Part shown: in pieces, positions 16,864 to 25,396 of the stretch
Layout: the number at the start of each line of letters is the position of its first letter
Numbering within the stretch: position 1 is the first letter of the stretch
Assembly: GCA_041395665.1 (NCBI GenBank)
Contig: JAWLAB010000006.1
Location: 67,481 to 131,480, forward strand
Length of the DNA: 64,000 bases
DNA from: Pseudomonadales bacterium
GTDB taxonomy: Bacteria; Pseudomonadota; Gammaproteobacteria; Pseudomonadales; UBA7239
Reading direction: 5' to 3'
Notes under the pieces: generated by a model
What the model saw: the letters and a program-made list of their open reading frames with translations, nothing else
Database searches by the model: none
Told to the model about the DNA's origin: nothing
Made by a program: the position numbers and the translations under genes

Positions 16864-19800
16864 ATGAGCCATTTTTTTATTGATAGACCCGTATTTGCTT
16901 GGGTGTTAGCGATTGTTGTGATGTGTATTGGCGCATTGTCGTTGACGCAGTTACCGATTGCCGTATACCCGCGTTTAGCGCCGCCTTCAGTATCTATTTC
17001 TGCGAGTTATCCTGGTGCTTCTGCAAAAACACTGGAGGATTCTGTTACACAGGTTATTGAGCAACAGATGAATGGTATCGACCATTTGGAATACATTTCG
17101 TCGAATAGTAGTGATTCAGGTCGTGCAAGCATTACGCTGACTATGTCTCAAGGAACGGATCCTGATATCGCACAGGTACAAGTGCAAAATAAATTGCAAT
17201 TAGCGATGCGTATGTTGCCGCCAGAAGTGCAGCAGCAGGGTTTGCAGGTGGCCAAAGCCAGTCGAAGTTTTTTGATGGTGATGACGGTTTCATCGACGGA
17301 TGGCAGCATGCAGAGTGTAGATCTCGGTGATTTTATTGCATCGAATTTGCAGGATCCTATTTCACGCGTCAACGGCGTTGGTTTAGTTAATTTATTGGGT
17401 ACGCAATACGCAATGCGTATTTGGATGCAGCCTGAAAAATTACACGCACTTAATTTAACCCCAGTGGATTTGATACAGGCGATCAAGGCGCAAAATGTGC
17501 AGGTGGCAGCAGGGCAGTTGGGTGGTTCGCCGACTGTGGAAGGGCAGCGATTGAATGTCACGATCATGGCGCAGAGCCGGTTACAAACGGCAGAGCAATT
17601 TGGCGATATTCTGTTGCGCGTTAATGCCGATGGTTCACAAGTGCGTTTAAAAGATGTGGCTCGCGTTGAGCGCGGCGCAGATAGTTACAGCGTTATCGGC
17701 TCCTACAATCGTTCACCGGCTTCGGCATTGGCGATTACTCCAACGCCTGGTGCTAATGCATTAGAAACGGCGGAAGGTGTAAGGAAAAAAATAGAGGAGC
17801 TTTCTCCCTATTTTCCTCAAGGTATCGAGGTGAATTATCCCTATGACATGATTCCCTTTATTCAAATTTCTATTGAGGAAGTGGTTAAAACACTGCTCGA
17901 AGCAATCGTGCTCGTGTTTCTCGTTATTTTTGTATTTTTGCAAAACTGGCGCGCAACTTTAGTGCCAACAATCGCTATTCCTGTTGTAGTGCTTGGCACT
18001 TTTGCAGTGATGGAAGTGGCGGGTTTTTCTATCAACTTGTTGACCATGTTTGGCCTTGTGCTGGCGATGGGGCTATTGGTGGATGATGCTATCGTCGTGG
18101 TGGAAAGTGTTGAACGCATCATGAGCGAGGAAGGGCTTTCACCGAAAGAGGCCACTTATAAAGCGATGTCACAAATATCGGGTGCTTTGATTGGCATCGG
18201 TTTAGTGTTGGTGGCTGTGTTTATTCCGATGGCATTTTTAAGTGGATCCAGTGGTGCTATTTATCGTCAATTTACTTTGACGATGGTTGCGGCGATGGTG
18301 TTATCGGTATTAACAGCTTTAATTCTCACGCCATCATTGTGCGCTACCTTCTTAAAACCTATCTCACACGATACAGAAAAAGCGCGCGGTTTTTACGGTT
18401 GGTTTAACCGAATGTTTCATAGCGCCTCAGAAAAATACCGCAATGGTGTGGCGAAATGGGTAAAACATATTCGTTTAGTATTTTTTGCCTACGTAGCAAT
18501 TATCGCTGTTGTTGCGTATTTATTTGTGAGCTTGCCGACATCTTTTGTACCAGAGGAAGATCAAGGATCCTTCGTGAATGTGATTTCTCTACCCGTAGGT
18601 TCTTCGCGTGAACAAACCATGGCTGTGCTGAACAAGGTGCGTGATTATTATTTGGAGCAAGAAAAAGATGCCGTTAGATCTGTATTTTATGTGGCGGGGT
18701 TTAGCTGGGCTGGTTCAGGGCAAAATATGGGGCAAATGTTTACGCGATTAAAACCTTGGGATGAGAGAAAAGATAAAGAGCAATCTGTGCAAGCCGTCAT
18801 TCAGCGCGCAACAAAACATTTCCAAGGTATTCGTGAAGCCAATGTGTTTGCCATTAACCCTGCACCTGTACAAGAGCTAGGGAACTCCACAGGCTTTGAT
18901 TTGCAATTACAAGATCGTGCTGGGCATGGGCATTTGGCGTTGATGGATGCACGCAACCAATTGATCGAAATGGCATCGAAAAAAACAGGCGATGTTATGC
19001 GCGTGCGAGCGAATGGTTTGGATGACACGCCAGTGTATCAATTGGATATCAACCAAGAGCGCGCCAGTGCATTGGGGCTTAATTTGTCGGATGTCTACAG
19101 CACAATGACGGCAGCATTTGGCTCGTCTTATGTGAATGATTTTATTGATCGTGATCGCGTCAAGCGCGTGTATGTCATGGGCGATGCTGCGGCGCGTATG
19201 CAGCCTGAAGATTTAAATAAATGGTATGTGCGCAACAACGCAGGGGATATGGTGCCATTTTCTGCTTTTGCTAGTGGGCATTGGGCTTATGGCTCACCAA
19301 AATTGGAGCGCCATAACGGTGCACCTTCTGTGCAGATACAAGGTACTGCGGCTTTGGGAAAAAGTTCTGGTGATGCGATGAAAACAATGGAAGATTTAAT
19401 TGCACAATTGCCAAGCGGATTTGGTTTTGAATGGACGGGGTTGTCACGCGAAGAAAAACAAGCTGGCAAACAAGCACCCTTGTTATACGCAGTTTCTATC
19501 TTGGCAGTCTTTTTGTGTTTGGCAGCTTTGTATGAAAGCTGGTTGATTCCTTTTTCCGTTATTTTGGTTGTGCCTCTCGGCGTACTGGGTGCTTTGATTG
19601 CGGCAAAACTGTTTGGTTTATCGAATGATGTGTACTTTCAAGTGGGGTTGTTAACAACGGTGGGTTTGGCATCCAAAAACGCCATTCTCATTGTGGAATT
19701 TGCGCGCGAACAGTATGACCGTGGTGTATCACTGATTGACGCGGTTTTAGAAGCGTCTCACCTGCGTTTGCGTCCTATTATCATGACTTCGATGGCATTT

Positions 19801-19980
19801 TTATTTGGCGTGTTGCCGCTGGCTTTATCGAGTGGGGCGGGAGCGGCTAGCCGTAATGCTATTGGTATAGGTGTTTCTGGTGGATTATTGGCTTCAACCT
19901 TTTTGGTGATATTTTTTGTGCCCGTATTTTTTGTTGCTATTGTGAATGCTTGGGGTAAAAAAATAGCTAAAAATATTTAA
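16864..19980 (+). CDS. RND multidrug efflux pump, HAE1 (AcrB/MexB) family
   Basis: The 1038-residue pump has the expected length, with twelve membrane segments in two halves and two large periplasmic loops. The proton-relay residues are present: Asp407-Asp408 in AMGLLVDDAIVVVE and the matching Lys in VGLASKNAILIVEFAREQ. The N-terminal FFIDRPVFAWVLAIVVM and LPIAVYPRLAPPSVSISASY are typical of the hydrophobe/amphiphile exporters. It exports drugs, detergents or dyes by proton antiport, with the upstream adaptor. A sensor kinase gene begins 9 bases after its stop, suggesting that expression of pump and regulator is linked. Substrates cannot be predicted. Confidence 0.95.
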   Translation: MSHFFIDRPVFAWVLAIVVMCIGALSLTQLPIAVYPRLAPPSVSISASYPGASAKTLEDSVTQVIEQQMNGIDHLEYISSNSSDSGRASITLTMSQGTDPDIAQVQVQNKLQLAMRMLPPEVQQQGLQVAKASRSFLMVMTVSSTDGSMQSVDLGDFIASNLQDPISRVNGVGLVNLLGTQYAMRIWMQPEKLHALNLTPVDLIQAIKAQNVQVAAGQLGGSPTVEGQRLNVTIMAQSRLQTAEQFGDILLRVNADGSQVRLKDVARVERGADSYSVIGSYNRSPASALAITPTPGANALETAEGVRKKIEELSPYFPQGIEVNYPYDMIPFIQISIEEVVKTLLEAIVLVFLVIFVFLQNWRATLVPTIAIPVVVLGTFAVMEVAGFSINLLTMFGLVLAMGLLVDDAIVVVESVERIMSEEGLSPKEATYKAMSQISGALIGIGLVLVAVFIPMAFLSGSSGAIYRQFTLTMVAAMVLSVLTALILTPSLCATFLKPISHDTEKARGFYGWFNRMFHSASEKYRNGVAKWVKHIRLVFFAYVAIIAVVAYLFVSLPTSFVPEEDQGSFVNVISLPVGSSREQTMAVLNKVRDYYLEQEKDAVRSVFYVAGFSWAGSGQNMGQMFTRLKPWDERKDKEQSVQAVIQRATKHFQGIREANVFAINPAPVQELGNSTGFDLQLQDRAGHGHLALMDARNQLIEMASKKTGDVMRVRANGLDDTPVYQLDINQERASALGLNLSDVYSTMTAAFGSSYVNDFIDRDRVKRVYVMGDAAARMQPEDLNKWYVRNNAGDMVPFSAFASGHWAYGSPKLERHNGAPSVQIQGTAALGKSSGDAMKTMEDLIAQLPSGFGFEWTGLSREEKQAGKQAPLLYAVSILAVFLCLAALYESWLIPFSVILVVPLGVLGALIAAKLFGLSNDVYFQVGLLTTVGLASKNAILIVEFAREQYDRGVSLIDAVLEASHLRLRPIIMTSMAFLFGVLPLALSSGAGAASRNAIGIGVSGGLLASTFLVIFFVPVFFVAIVNAWGKKIAKNI

Positions 19981-19989
19981 AGGATAGCT

Positions 19990-21753
19990 ATGCGCACTCG
20001 CAATAGGAATCGTCGCCGCGTTCTTTTGCTCACACTGGTGATGTCCAGTGTGGCGGTGATGGTTTTGGGTATCACAGTTTTTGTTTTGTTTATGTCGGTC
20101 AATGAACAAAATAAGCGCATGATGATGAGCTATGCCGAGCATCAAGCCAGCATGCTGCAGTCAGTCATGGAGCTGGTGCCTGAAAAAACACAACAAACAA
20201 CTGCGCCTCCAGATTTGGTGTTAGAGCATATTCGTCAAACATTGGCGCGTAATCCTGTAATTACAGACAGTGGTGAAATGCTGTTTGCATACCGAGATGA
20301 CAACGAAATACATTTTGTCTCGCCATATCGTTTTACTACAGATGCCCCCTTGGTTATGCGCGAAGATGATTCACGCACTCAGGCTATGCGTTTGGCCTTG
20401 GATGGTCACTCCGGTGTTATGTATGTGAAGGATTATAGAAATGTATATGTTTTGGCGGCCTTTGTGCCGGTTGAGAACATGAACTTGGGTGTGGTAGTGA
20501 AGATTGATGCGGCTGAAGTGAGAAAGCCATTTATTTATATTGCTCTTTATGCTGCACTTGGTACATTTTTTATCATCGTTATCGGTATTTTGTTGTTGCA
20601 AAAAATTACTAAGCCATTGATCGATACTCTTGAAGAAAATGAATCAAAGTATCGCACGCTATTTGATAACGCCAATGAAGGCGTAATGGTGATTAGTGAT
20701 CATATCGAAGAGTGTAATGATCAGGTTTTACAATTGCTTGGCTATGACAAAGAAGAAATCGTTGGCAAAAAAATTGTAGATTTCTCACCAGAGCGCCAGC
20801 CGTACGATGAAGGCTCTGTTCGCGCAACAACCAATCGGTTTGATTTGGCTAAGCAAGGAAAGCCACAGTATTTTGTTTGGCGCAGCTGTAGAAAAGATGG
20901 CGCTGAAATTGATTTGGATGTCATGTTGAAGGCTGTGCATATAGGTAATCGCGATGTGATTTTAGCTACGCTGCTAGATATCACCGATCGCCGTCGTGCA
21001 GAAATTGAATTGCGTGCGAAAGAAAAAGAAGTGGCGGATGCGCGAGAGCATTTGGCACACATGGCGCGCCTTTCCACGATGGGTGAAATGGCTGCGGGTA
21101 TCGCACACGAAATCAATCAACCATTGGCAGCAATTTCTGCGTACGCGCAAGGCTCATCGCGCATGATTGATAGTGGTGTGGCGACAATCACAGATTTGAA
21201 AGAGCCACTGGATAAAATTGCTACGCAAGCCGTGCGTGCGGGTGAAGTGATTCGTCGTTTGCGCAGCTTTATTAAAAAAAGTGCGTCGGAGTTAGAGTCA
21301 ATCAATGTGAATGATCTGGTGTCTGAGGCTGTGCAATTGGCTGAAGTGGACGCGCGGAAGCACGGCATTCCCATACAGCTACATCTCGCCAGCCAAATGC
21401 CAAGTGTGCGTGTGGATGCAGTGCAAATCCAACAGGTTATTCTGAATTTGATTCGTAACGCTTTAGAGGCAATGGAAAGTACACCGCGCGAGCAGGCGCG
21501 AGTGGATGTATACACGCGCCGTGAAGGCGATGGTCAGGTGAGTATTGCGGTTGTCGATACCGGTTCGGGTTTAAGTGAGGAAGCGCTGCAACATGTGTTT
21601 GATCCTTTCTTCTCTACCAAGGCATTTGGTATGGGTATGGGGCTTTCGATCAGCGAATCCATTGTTGTGGCGCACGGCGGGCATTTATCTGCGAACAATA
21701 ACGGGGTAAGCGCTGGCGCTACATTTACGGTATTGTTAACGGCTCAAAGTTAG
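19990..21753 (+). CDS. PAS sensor histidine kinase with periplasmic sensor domain, FixL/DctB-like
   Basis: The 587-residue kinase has a membrane segment at about 11-35, a periplasmic Cache-like sensor region (about 40-180), a second membrane segment (about 181-204), a PAS domain (about 216-340), a short coiled coil, a HisKA domain with the phosphorylated His373 in GIAHEINQPLAAISAY, and a HATPase domain with NLIRNALEAME (N box), VVDTGSG (G1) and DPFFSTKAFGMGMGLSIS. HEINQPL is the H-box form of FixL, DctB and TodS-type kinases, which pair with FixJ-type regulators as here. It probably senses a small extracellular molecule and controls the adjacent efflux genes (inference from position). Confidence 0.92.
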   Translation: MRTRNRNRRRVLLLTLVMSSVAVMVLGITVFVLFMSVNEQNKRMMMSYAEHQASMLQSVMELVPEKTQQTTAPPDLVLEHIRQTLARNPVITDSGEMLFAYRDDNEIHFVSPYRFTTDAPLVMREDDSRTQAMRLALDGHSGVMYVKDYRNVYVLAAFVPVENMNLGVVVKIDAAEVRKPFIYIALYAALGTFFIIVIGILLLQKITKPLIDTLEENESKYRTLFDNANEGVMVISDHIEECNDQVLQLLGYDKEEIVGKKIVDFSPERQPYDEGSVRATTNRFDLAKQGKPQYFVWRSCRKDGAEIDLDVMLKAVHIGNRDVILATLLDITDRRRAEIELRAKEKEVADAREHLAHMARLSTMGEMAAGIAHEINQPLAAISAYAQGSSRMIDSGVATITDLKEPLDKIATQAVRAGEVIRRLRSFIKKSASELESINVNDLVSEAVQLAEVDARKHGIPIQLHLASQMPSVRVDAVQIQQVILNLIRNALEAMESTPREQARVDVYTRREGDGQVSIAVVDTGSGLSEEALQHVFDPFFSTKAFGMGMGLSISESIVVAHGGHLSANNNGVSAGATFTVLLTAQS

Positions 21754-21778
21754 ACCGTCACTTATCAAGGAGTGTTTT

Positions 21779-22405
21779 ATGACAACAGCCGTATCACCCG
21801 AAGCAACCGTTTTTGTTGTTGATGATGACGACGCCGTACGCGAGTCATTGGTTTTTCTAATGAAATCGGTTGGCTTGAAAGCAGAAAGTTTTTCCTCCGC
21901 ACAAGATTTTCTTAGTCACTATAACCCTGCGCGCTCTGGCTGTTTGGTGCTGGATATTCGTATGCCTGGGATGAGTGGTTTGGAGTTGCAAGAAAAATTG
22001 TCGCAAATGGATTGCATCCTGCCGATTATTTTTATCACTGGTCACGGCGATGTGCCGATGGCAGTAAAAGCAATTAAAGCAGGCGCTGCAGATTTTGTGC
22101 AGAAGCCGTTCCGCGATCAGGATTTGATCGATAGGATTCGAGAGGTGCTGCAAGAAGATGCAGAAGCGCGCGTGGATAAACTGCAAAAGGCGGAGGTTTT
22201 GCGTCGTATTGGCACGCTCACAGAGCGCGAGCGCGAGGTAATGGAACAAGTGGTCGATGGTAAAGCCAATAAAGTGGTGGCGATTGATCTCAATGTCTCT
22301 CAGCGCACAGTAGAAATTCACCGCGCCAATGTGATGGATAAAATGAAAGCGCGCTCACTCGCGCAACTTGTGCGCTTGGTGATGAAAGCGCGCGGTGAGT
22401 TGTGA
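21779..22405 (+). CDS. FixJ/NarL-type response regulator
   Basis: The 208-residue regulator has a receiver domain with acidic residues DDDD at 15-18, the phosphoacceptor Asp59 in LDIRMPGMSGLEL and the conserved Lys in FVQKPFRDQDL, followed by a LuxR-type helix-turn-helix (about residues 145-200; LTEREREVMEQVVDGKANK). It follows its kinase by 25 bases. TEREREVM and NKVVAIDLNVSQRTVEIHR are typical of FixJ-class activators. The likely target is the promoter of the upstream RND operon or of a catabolic gene elsewhere; no binding site was identified. Confidence 0.93.
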   Translation: MTTAVSPEATVFVVDDDDAVRESLVFLMKSVGLKAESFSSAQDFLSHYNPARSGCLVLDIRMPGMSGLELQEKLSQMDCILPIIFITGHGDVPMAVKAIKAGAADFVQKPFRDQDLIDRIREVLQEDAEARVDKLQKAEVLRRIGTLTEREREVMEQVVDGKANKVVAIDLNVSQRTVEIHRANVMDKMKARSLAQLVRLVMKARGEL

Positions 22406-22422
22406 GTGTAGTGACGGCAACC

Positions 22423-24093
22423 TTACTGCGCTAATAACTGGTTGAAATCGACGCTGATGGTTTTGATGTCAGCGCCATTCAATGTAGAAGTTTTTATCGC
22501 CACCACTTCTTGCGCCGTAATATCCAGCCCTGGCTTTTTGTTGATGCGCCCCGTCTGGTTGAAAAGAATAGTATAGCCTTGTGCGCGCAAGAACTCTGGC
22601 AGTGGTGTGGTTTCTCCCCAGCCGTAAATGTCGTAAATAATATCAGGCGCTTGTAAGCCGCATTCCTGTTCTGCTTGCGGTAAGCGCTCAAAAAACTTGC
22701 GGTAGTTTATGCGCAGGCCTTGTTTGTCAAAGCCGTCTTGCGCCATCACCGTGCAGTTGCGCAGCGTGTTATCGACCAATCCTGCCATATCCCATACGCG
22801 CAGTTTATTGCCAAATTCGCTGAATAAATGGTAATTCATCATGCCCATTTGTTTACTCATCATCGTGAGTGGTTTTGTTGATGATAAAGACATGGCGCGC
22901 AATTGATTTTGTAATGCTTGCAGTGCTAGCCATTCGCGCAGATGTTCGCGGTTGGCCATCTCAAAGAAAGAGGCTTTATCGCCGGTAATGTTGCGCTGCG
23001 CTGAGTGTTGCCAAAGTGTTGTTCCCATACTGAGCTTTTGAATAAAAAGCGGAGTGTAGGCAAGCAATAAAGCGAGAAGTCCATAACGCACAAAAGAAAT
23101 GTGCTTTTGCTTGTTAAAATCAGCCAGACAAATAGCGAGCCATAGCGGCGCAATCAACGGCACCCAAAAGCGGCCTTCTTTCATCCAATCGCCACCACTG
23201 GTGACTACAAAGCCTGCGTAAATTAAAACCCAAAGTGTGCACAGCAGTGGAAAAGTATTTTGTGATTTTTGTTGAATGTTTTTCCATACACTGAAACCAA
23301 ACAAGATACCGGTGAGTGTAACGCCAATGGCAGACAAGGGATGGCGGAATAATCGCCACGCATAATCAATGCCGCGCTGTACTTGTGCGAAATCAAGCCC
23401 GCTACTTTTGGCATAAACCGGATTGGGAAACCACAAACCGAAATAGCTGTGTCGCCACAGCATCAAAACAGCAAACGCGCTGAGTAAAAATAATATTTTT
23501 GCTTGGCGTATAAATATCGCTGCGCACAATAAAAAAGCTGTGCCGACTACCACCATCTCAGGGCGTGCGGCTGCCAAAAATAGTGCGGCTATCCACGCAA
23601 TGACAGCGTGTTGAATGTCAGAGGCTTGCAGCCAGCGATAAGTTGAGTAGATAAAAAATAGCGCGGCTGCTGCTGTGAGCGCCGTCTCCATGCCAGACCA
23701 TGCCCAATAGGCAAAGTAGGGTGTGCATGCCGTGAGCAGGGTCGGCAGCCACGCCTGTGTGCTGCCAGCGGCTTTTACACTTTTCCAAACGATCAGTAGT
23801 GTGGCAAATGCGCCACACAGGGCGAGCAAATAACCTATCGTGACGATGGATAGCGATGTGACCCATGCCAAACTCGCTGTTAGCAGTATGAGCAGCAAGC
23901 TGGAGCTTTGCTCGAGGCGTTCGCCGTTGTAATTGAGCAGCTGCCCGTGTTCGATCAGAGTGTGCGCTTGCCAGAAAGTAATGTGCGAGTCGTCATGTCC
24001 CGTAGAGCCGCACATCACGCCGTAAACCCACAGCGGCAGCGTGCACAAAAAGAACAGCATGAAGTGATGCGTTAGGCGGCTTTCAGATCGCAC
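22423..24093 (-). CDS. GT-C-like membrane glycosyltransferase candidate
   Basis: The 556-residue protein has about ten membrane segments (from about 12 to 375) and a C-terminal periplasmic domain. In the first extracytoplasmic loop it carries HDDSHITFWQAHTL (about 33-46) and then LNYNGERLEQSSS. This order, an acidic DD motif followed by a G...YNGER segment, resembles GT-C enzymes that use polyprenyl-phosphate sugars, such as AftB-type arabinofuranosyltransferases. The assignment is by motif only. The gene is convergent with the response regulator gene and divergent from mdh. The acceptor (lipopolysaccharide, glycolipid or protein) is unknown. Confidence 0.6.
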   Translation of the reverse strand: MRSESRLTHHFMLFFLCTLPLWVYGVMCGSTGHDDSHITFWQAHTLIEHGQLLNYNGERLEQSSSLLLILLTASLAWVTSLSIVTIGYLLALCGAFATLLIVWKSVKAAGSTQAWLPTLLTACTPYFAYWAWSGMETALTAAAALFFIYSTYRWLQASDIQHAVIAWIAALFLAAARPEMVVVGTAFLLCAAIFIRQAKILFLLSAFAVLMLWRHSYFGLWFPNPVYAKSSGLDFAQVQRGIDYAWRLFRHPLSAIGVTLTGILFGFSVWKNIQQKSQNTFPLLCTLWVLIYAGFVVTSGGDWMKEGRFWVPLIAPLWLAICLADFNKQKHISFVRYGLLALLLAYTPLFIQKLSMGTTLWQHSAQRNITGDKASFFEMANREHLREWLALQALQNQLRAMSLSSTKPLTMMSKQMGMMNYHLFSEFGNKLRVWDMAGLVDNTLRNCTVMAQDGFDKQGLRINYRKFFERLPQAEQECGLQAPDIIYDIYGWGETTPLPEFLRAQGYTILFNQTGRINKKPGLDITAQEVVAIKTSTLNGADIKTISVDFNQLLAQ

Positions 24094-24110
24094 GGCTGGT
24101 GTATTTTCCC

Positions 24111-24116
24111 TATAAT
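24111..24116 (+). promoter_or_regulatory. Probable -10 element of mdh
   Basis: A perfect TATAAT lies 86 bases before the mdh start in the divergent gap. No strong -35 is visible at the right spacing. The 5' leader would be about 80 bases of pyrimidine-rich sequence. Confidence 0.45.
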
Positions 24117-24201
24117 GTGTCCCGCATTTTGGGTGATACCTGCCCTCGGCTCAACTCAAAAGGTTTTTCCTTCCCTCACTACACACACTGGAGTTCCTAT
24201 C

Positions 24202-25185
24202 GTGAAACAGCCTGTTCGTGTCACCGTGACCGGCGCTGCCGGCCAGATCAGCTATTCCCTGTTGTTCCGCATTGCGTCAGGTTCCATGCTCGGCCCTGAT
24301 CAACCCGTTATTTTGCAGATGCTGGAAATCACCCCTGCACTGGAAGCGCTGAAAGGCGTGGCGATGGAATTGGATGACTGCGCATTCCCACTGTTGGCGG
24401 GTATTGTTTGCACGGATGACCCAATGGTGGCGTTCAAAGACACCGACTACGCACTGCTGGTTGGCGCGCGCCCTCGCGGTCCTGGCATGGAGCGTAAAGA
24501 TTTGCTCGAAGCCAACGCAGCGATTTTCTCGGTACAAGGCAAAGCCATTGATACCGTGGCGAAAAAATCCATCAAAGTGTTGGTTGTCGGCAATCCTGCC
24601 AACACCAATGCCTTGATTACTCAGCGCAATGCGCCTTCAATCAACCCGCGCCAATTTACTTCCATGATGCGTTTGGACCACAACCGCGCTATGTCGCAAC
24701 TGGCAACCAAAACAGGCAAAACTGTCAACGATGTGAAAAAAATCATCGTGTGGGGCAACCACAGCGCGACACAGTATCCAGACATCTCCAAAGCCTTGGT
24801 CGATGGCAAAGCAGCAGAGCCCTTGGTTGACCGCAACTGGTACGAAACTGATTTCATTCCTACCGTACAACAGCGCGGTGCGGCGATTATCAAAGCGCGC
24901 GGTGCTTCTTCTGCTGCTTCTGCAGCGAATGCAGCGGTTGATCATATGCGCAGCTGGGCAACAGGCACTGCAGAAGGTGATTGGGTGTCTATGGGCGTGT
25001 ATTCCGATGGCTCTTACGGCATCGAAAAAGGTTTGATTTACTCTTTCCCTTGCGTTTGCAAAAACGGTGATTGGGAAATCGTGCAAGGCTTAGAAATTTC
25101 TGATTTCTCGCGCGAAAAAATGAAACTGACCGAAAAAGAGCTCTGCGAAGAGCGTGACGGCGTTAAGCATCTGCTCCCTAACTGA
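24202..25185 (+). CDS. mdh: Malate dehydrogenase (NAD+)
   Basis: The 327-residue enzyme interconverts malate and oxaloacetate in the TCA cycle. The Rossmann start VTVTGAAGQISYSLLFRIA, the substrate loop GARPRGPGMERKDLL with its arginines, VVGNPANTNA and the catalytic His in VWGNHSATQYPD are all present. This is the longer MDH type, related to cytosolic MDH and to those of betaproteobacteria, Acinetobacter and others, not the E. coli 312-residue type. The GTG at 24202 is chosen because TGGAG lies about 9 bases upstream and the protein then begins as homologues do; the frame continues upstream but would add about 29 unrelated residues. Confidence 0.95.
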   Translation: MKQPVRVTVTGAAGQISYSLLFRIASGSMLGPDQPVILQMLEITPALEALKGVAMELDDCAFPLLAGIVCTDDPMVAFKDTDYALLVGARPRGPGMERKDLLEANAAIFSVQGKAIDTVAKKSIKVLVVGNPANTNALITQRNAPSINPRQFTSMMRLDHNRAMSQLATKTGKTVNDVKKIIVWGNHSATQYPDISKALVDGKAAEPLVDRNWYETDFIPTVQQRGAAIIKARGASSAASAANAAVDHMRSWATGTAEGDWVSMGVYSDGSYGIEKGLIYSFPCVCKNGDWEIVQGLEISDFSREKMKLTEKELCEERDGVKHLLPN

Positions 25186-25199
25186 TTGAGGGTTTTACC

Positions 25200-25325
25200 A
25201 TGGCTCAACACGAAGAAAAAAACTGTGGATGTGAAGAAGATGGTTGTGCTGACGCATTGGTAGCCATTGCTCTCATTGCGCTTTATGTCGGCGTGATGAG
25301 TTTTTGGTTGCATGGCATGGTGTGA
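25200..25325 (+). CDS. 41-residue Cys-rich small membrane protein
   Basis: A short reading frame starts at the ATG 14 bases after the mdh stop, with GAGGG about 9 bases before it. The peptide has an acidic N-terminal half with three cysteines (NCGCEEDGC, residues 8-16) and then one hydrophobic helix (about residues 19-38; ALVAIALIALYVGVMSFW) ending LHGMV. A terminator follows directly, so it would be cotranscribed with mdh. I do not recognise the family. The Cys cluster next to a membrane helix could bind metal or form disulfides, but this is speculation. Confidence 0.6.
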   Translation: MAQHEEKNCGCEEDGCADALVAIALIALYVGVMSFWLHGMV

Positions 25326-25344
25326 GTTGTTTTATCAACTCAGC

Positions 25345-25372
25345 AAAAACGCAGCTTCGGCTGCGTTTTTTT
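25345..25372 (+). terminator. Intrinsic terminator after mdh and the small ORF
   Basis: ACGCAGC-TTCG-GCTGCGT forms a stable stem with a TTCG tetraloop followed by seven T residues. Confidence 0.93.
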
Positions 25373-25396
25373 ATGGTGCAAAATAAGGTAAATGCG

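Noticed and set aside
24115..24201. Upstream start for mdh that would add 29 residues
   Set aside because: The extra residues do not match malate dehydrogenases, and they lie next to the likely -10 element; the GTG at 24202 has a proper ribosome site.
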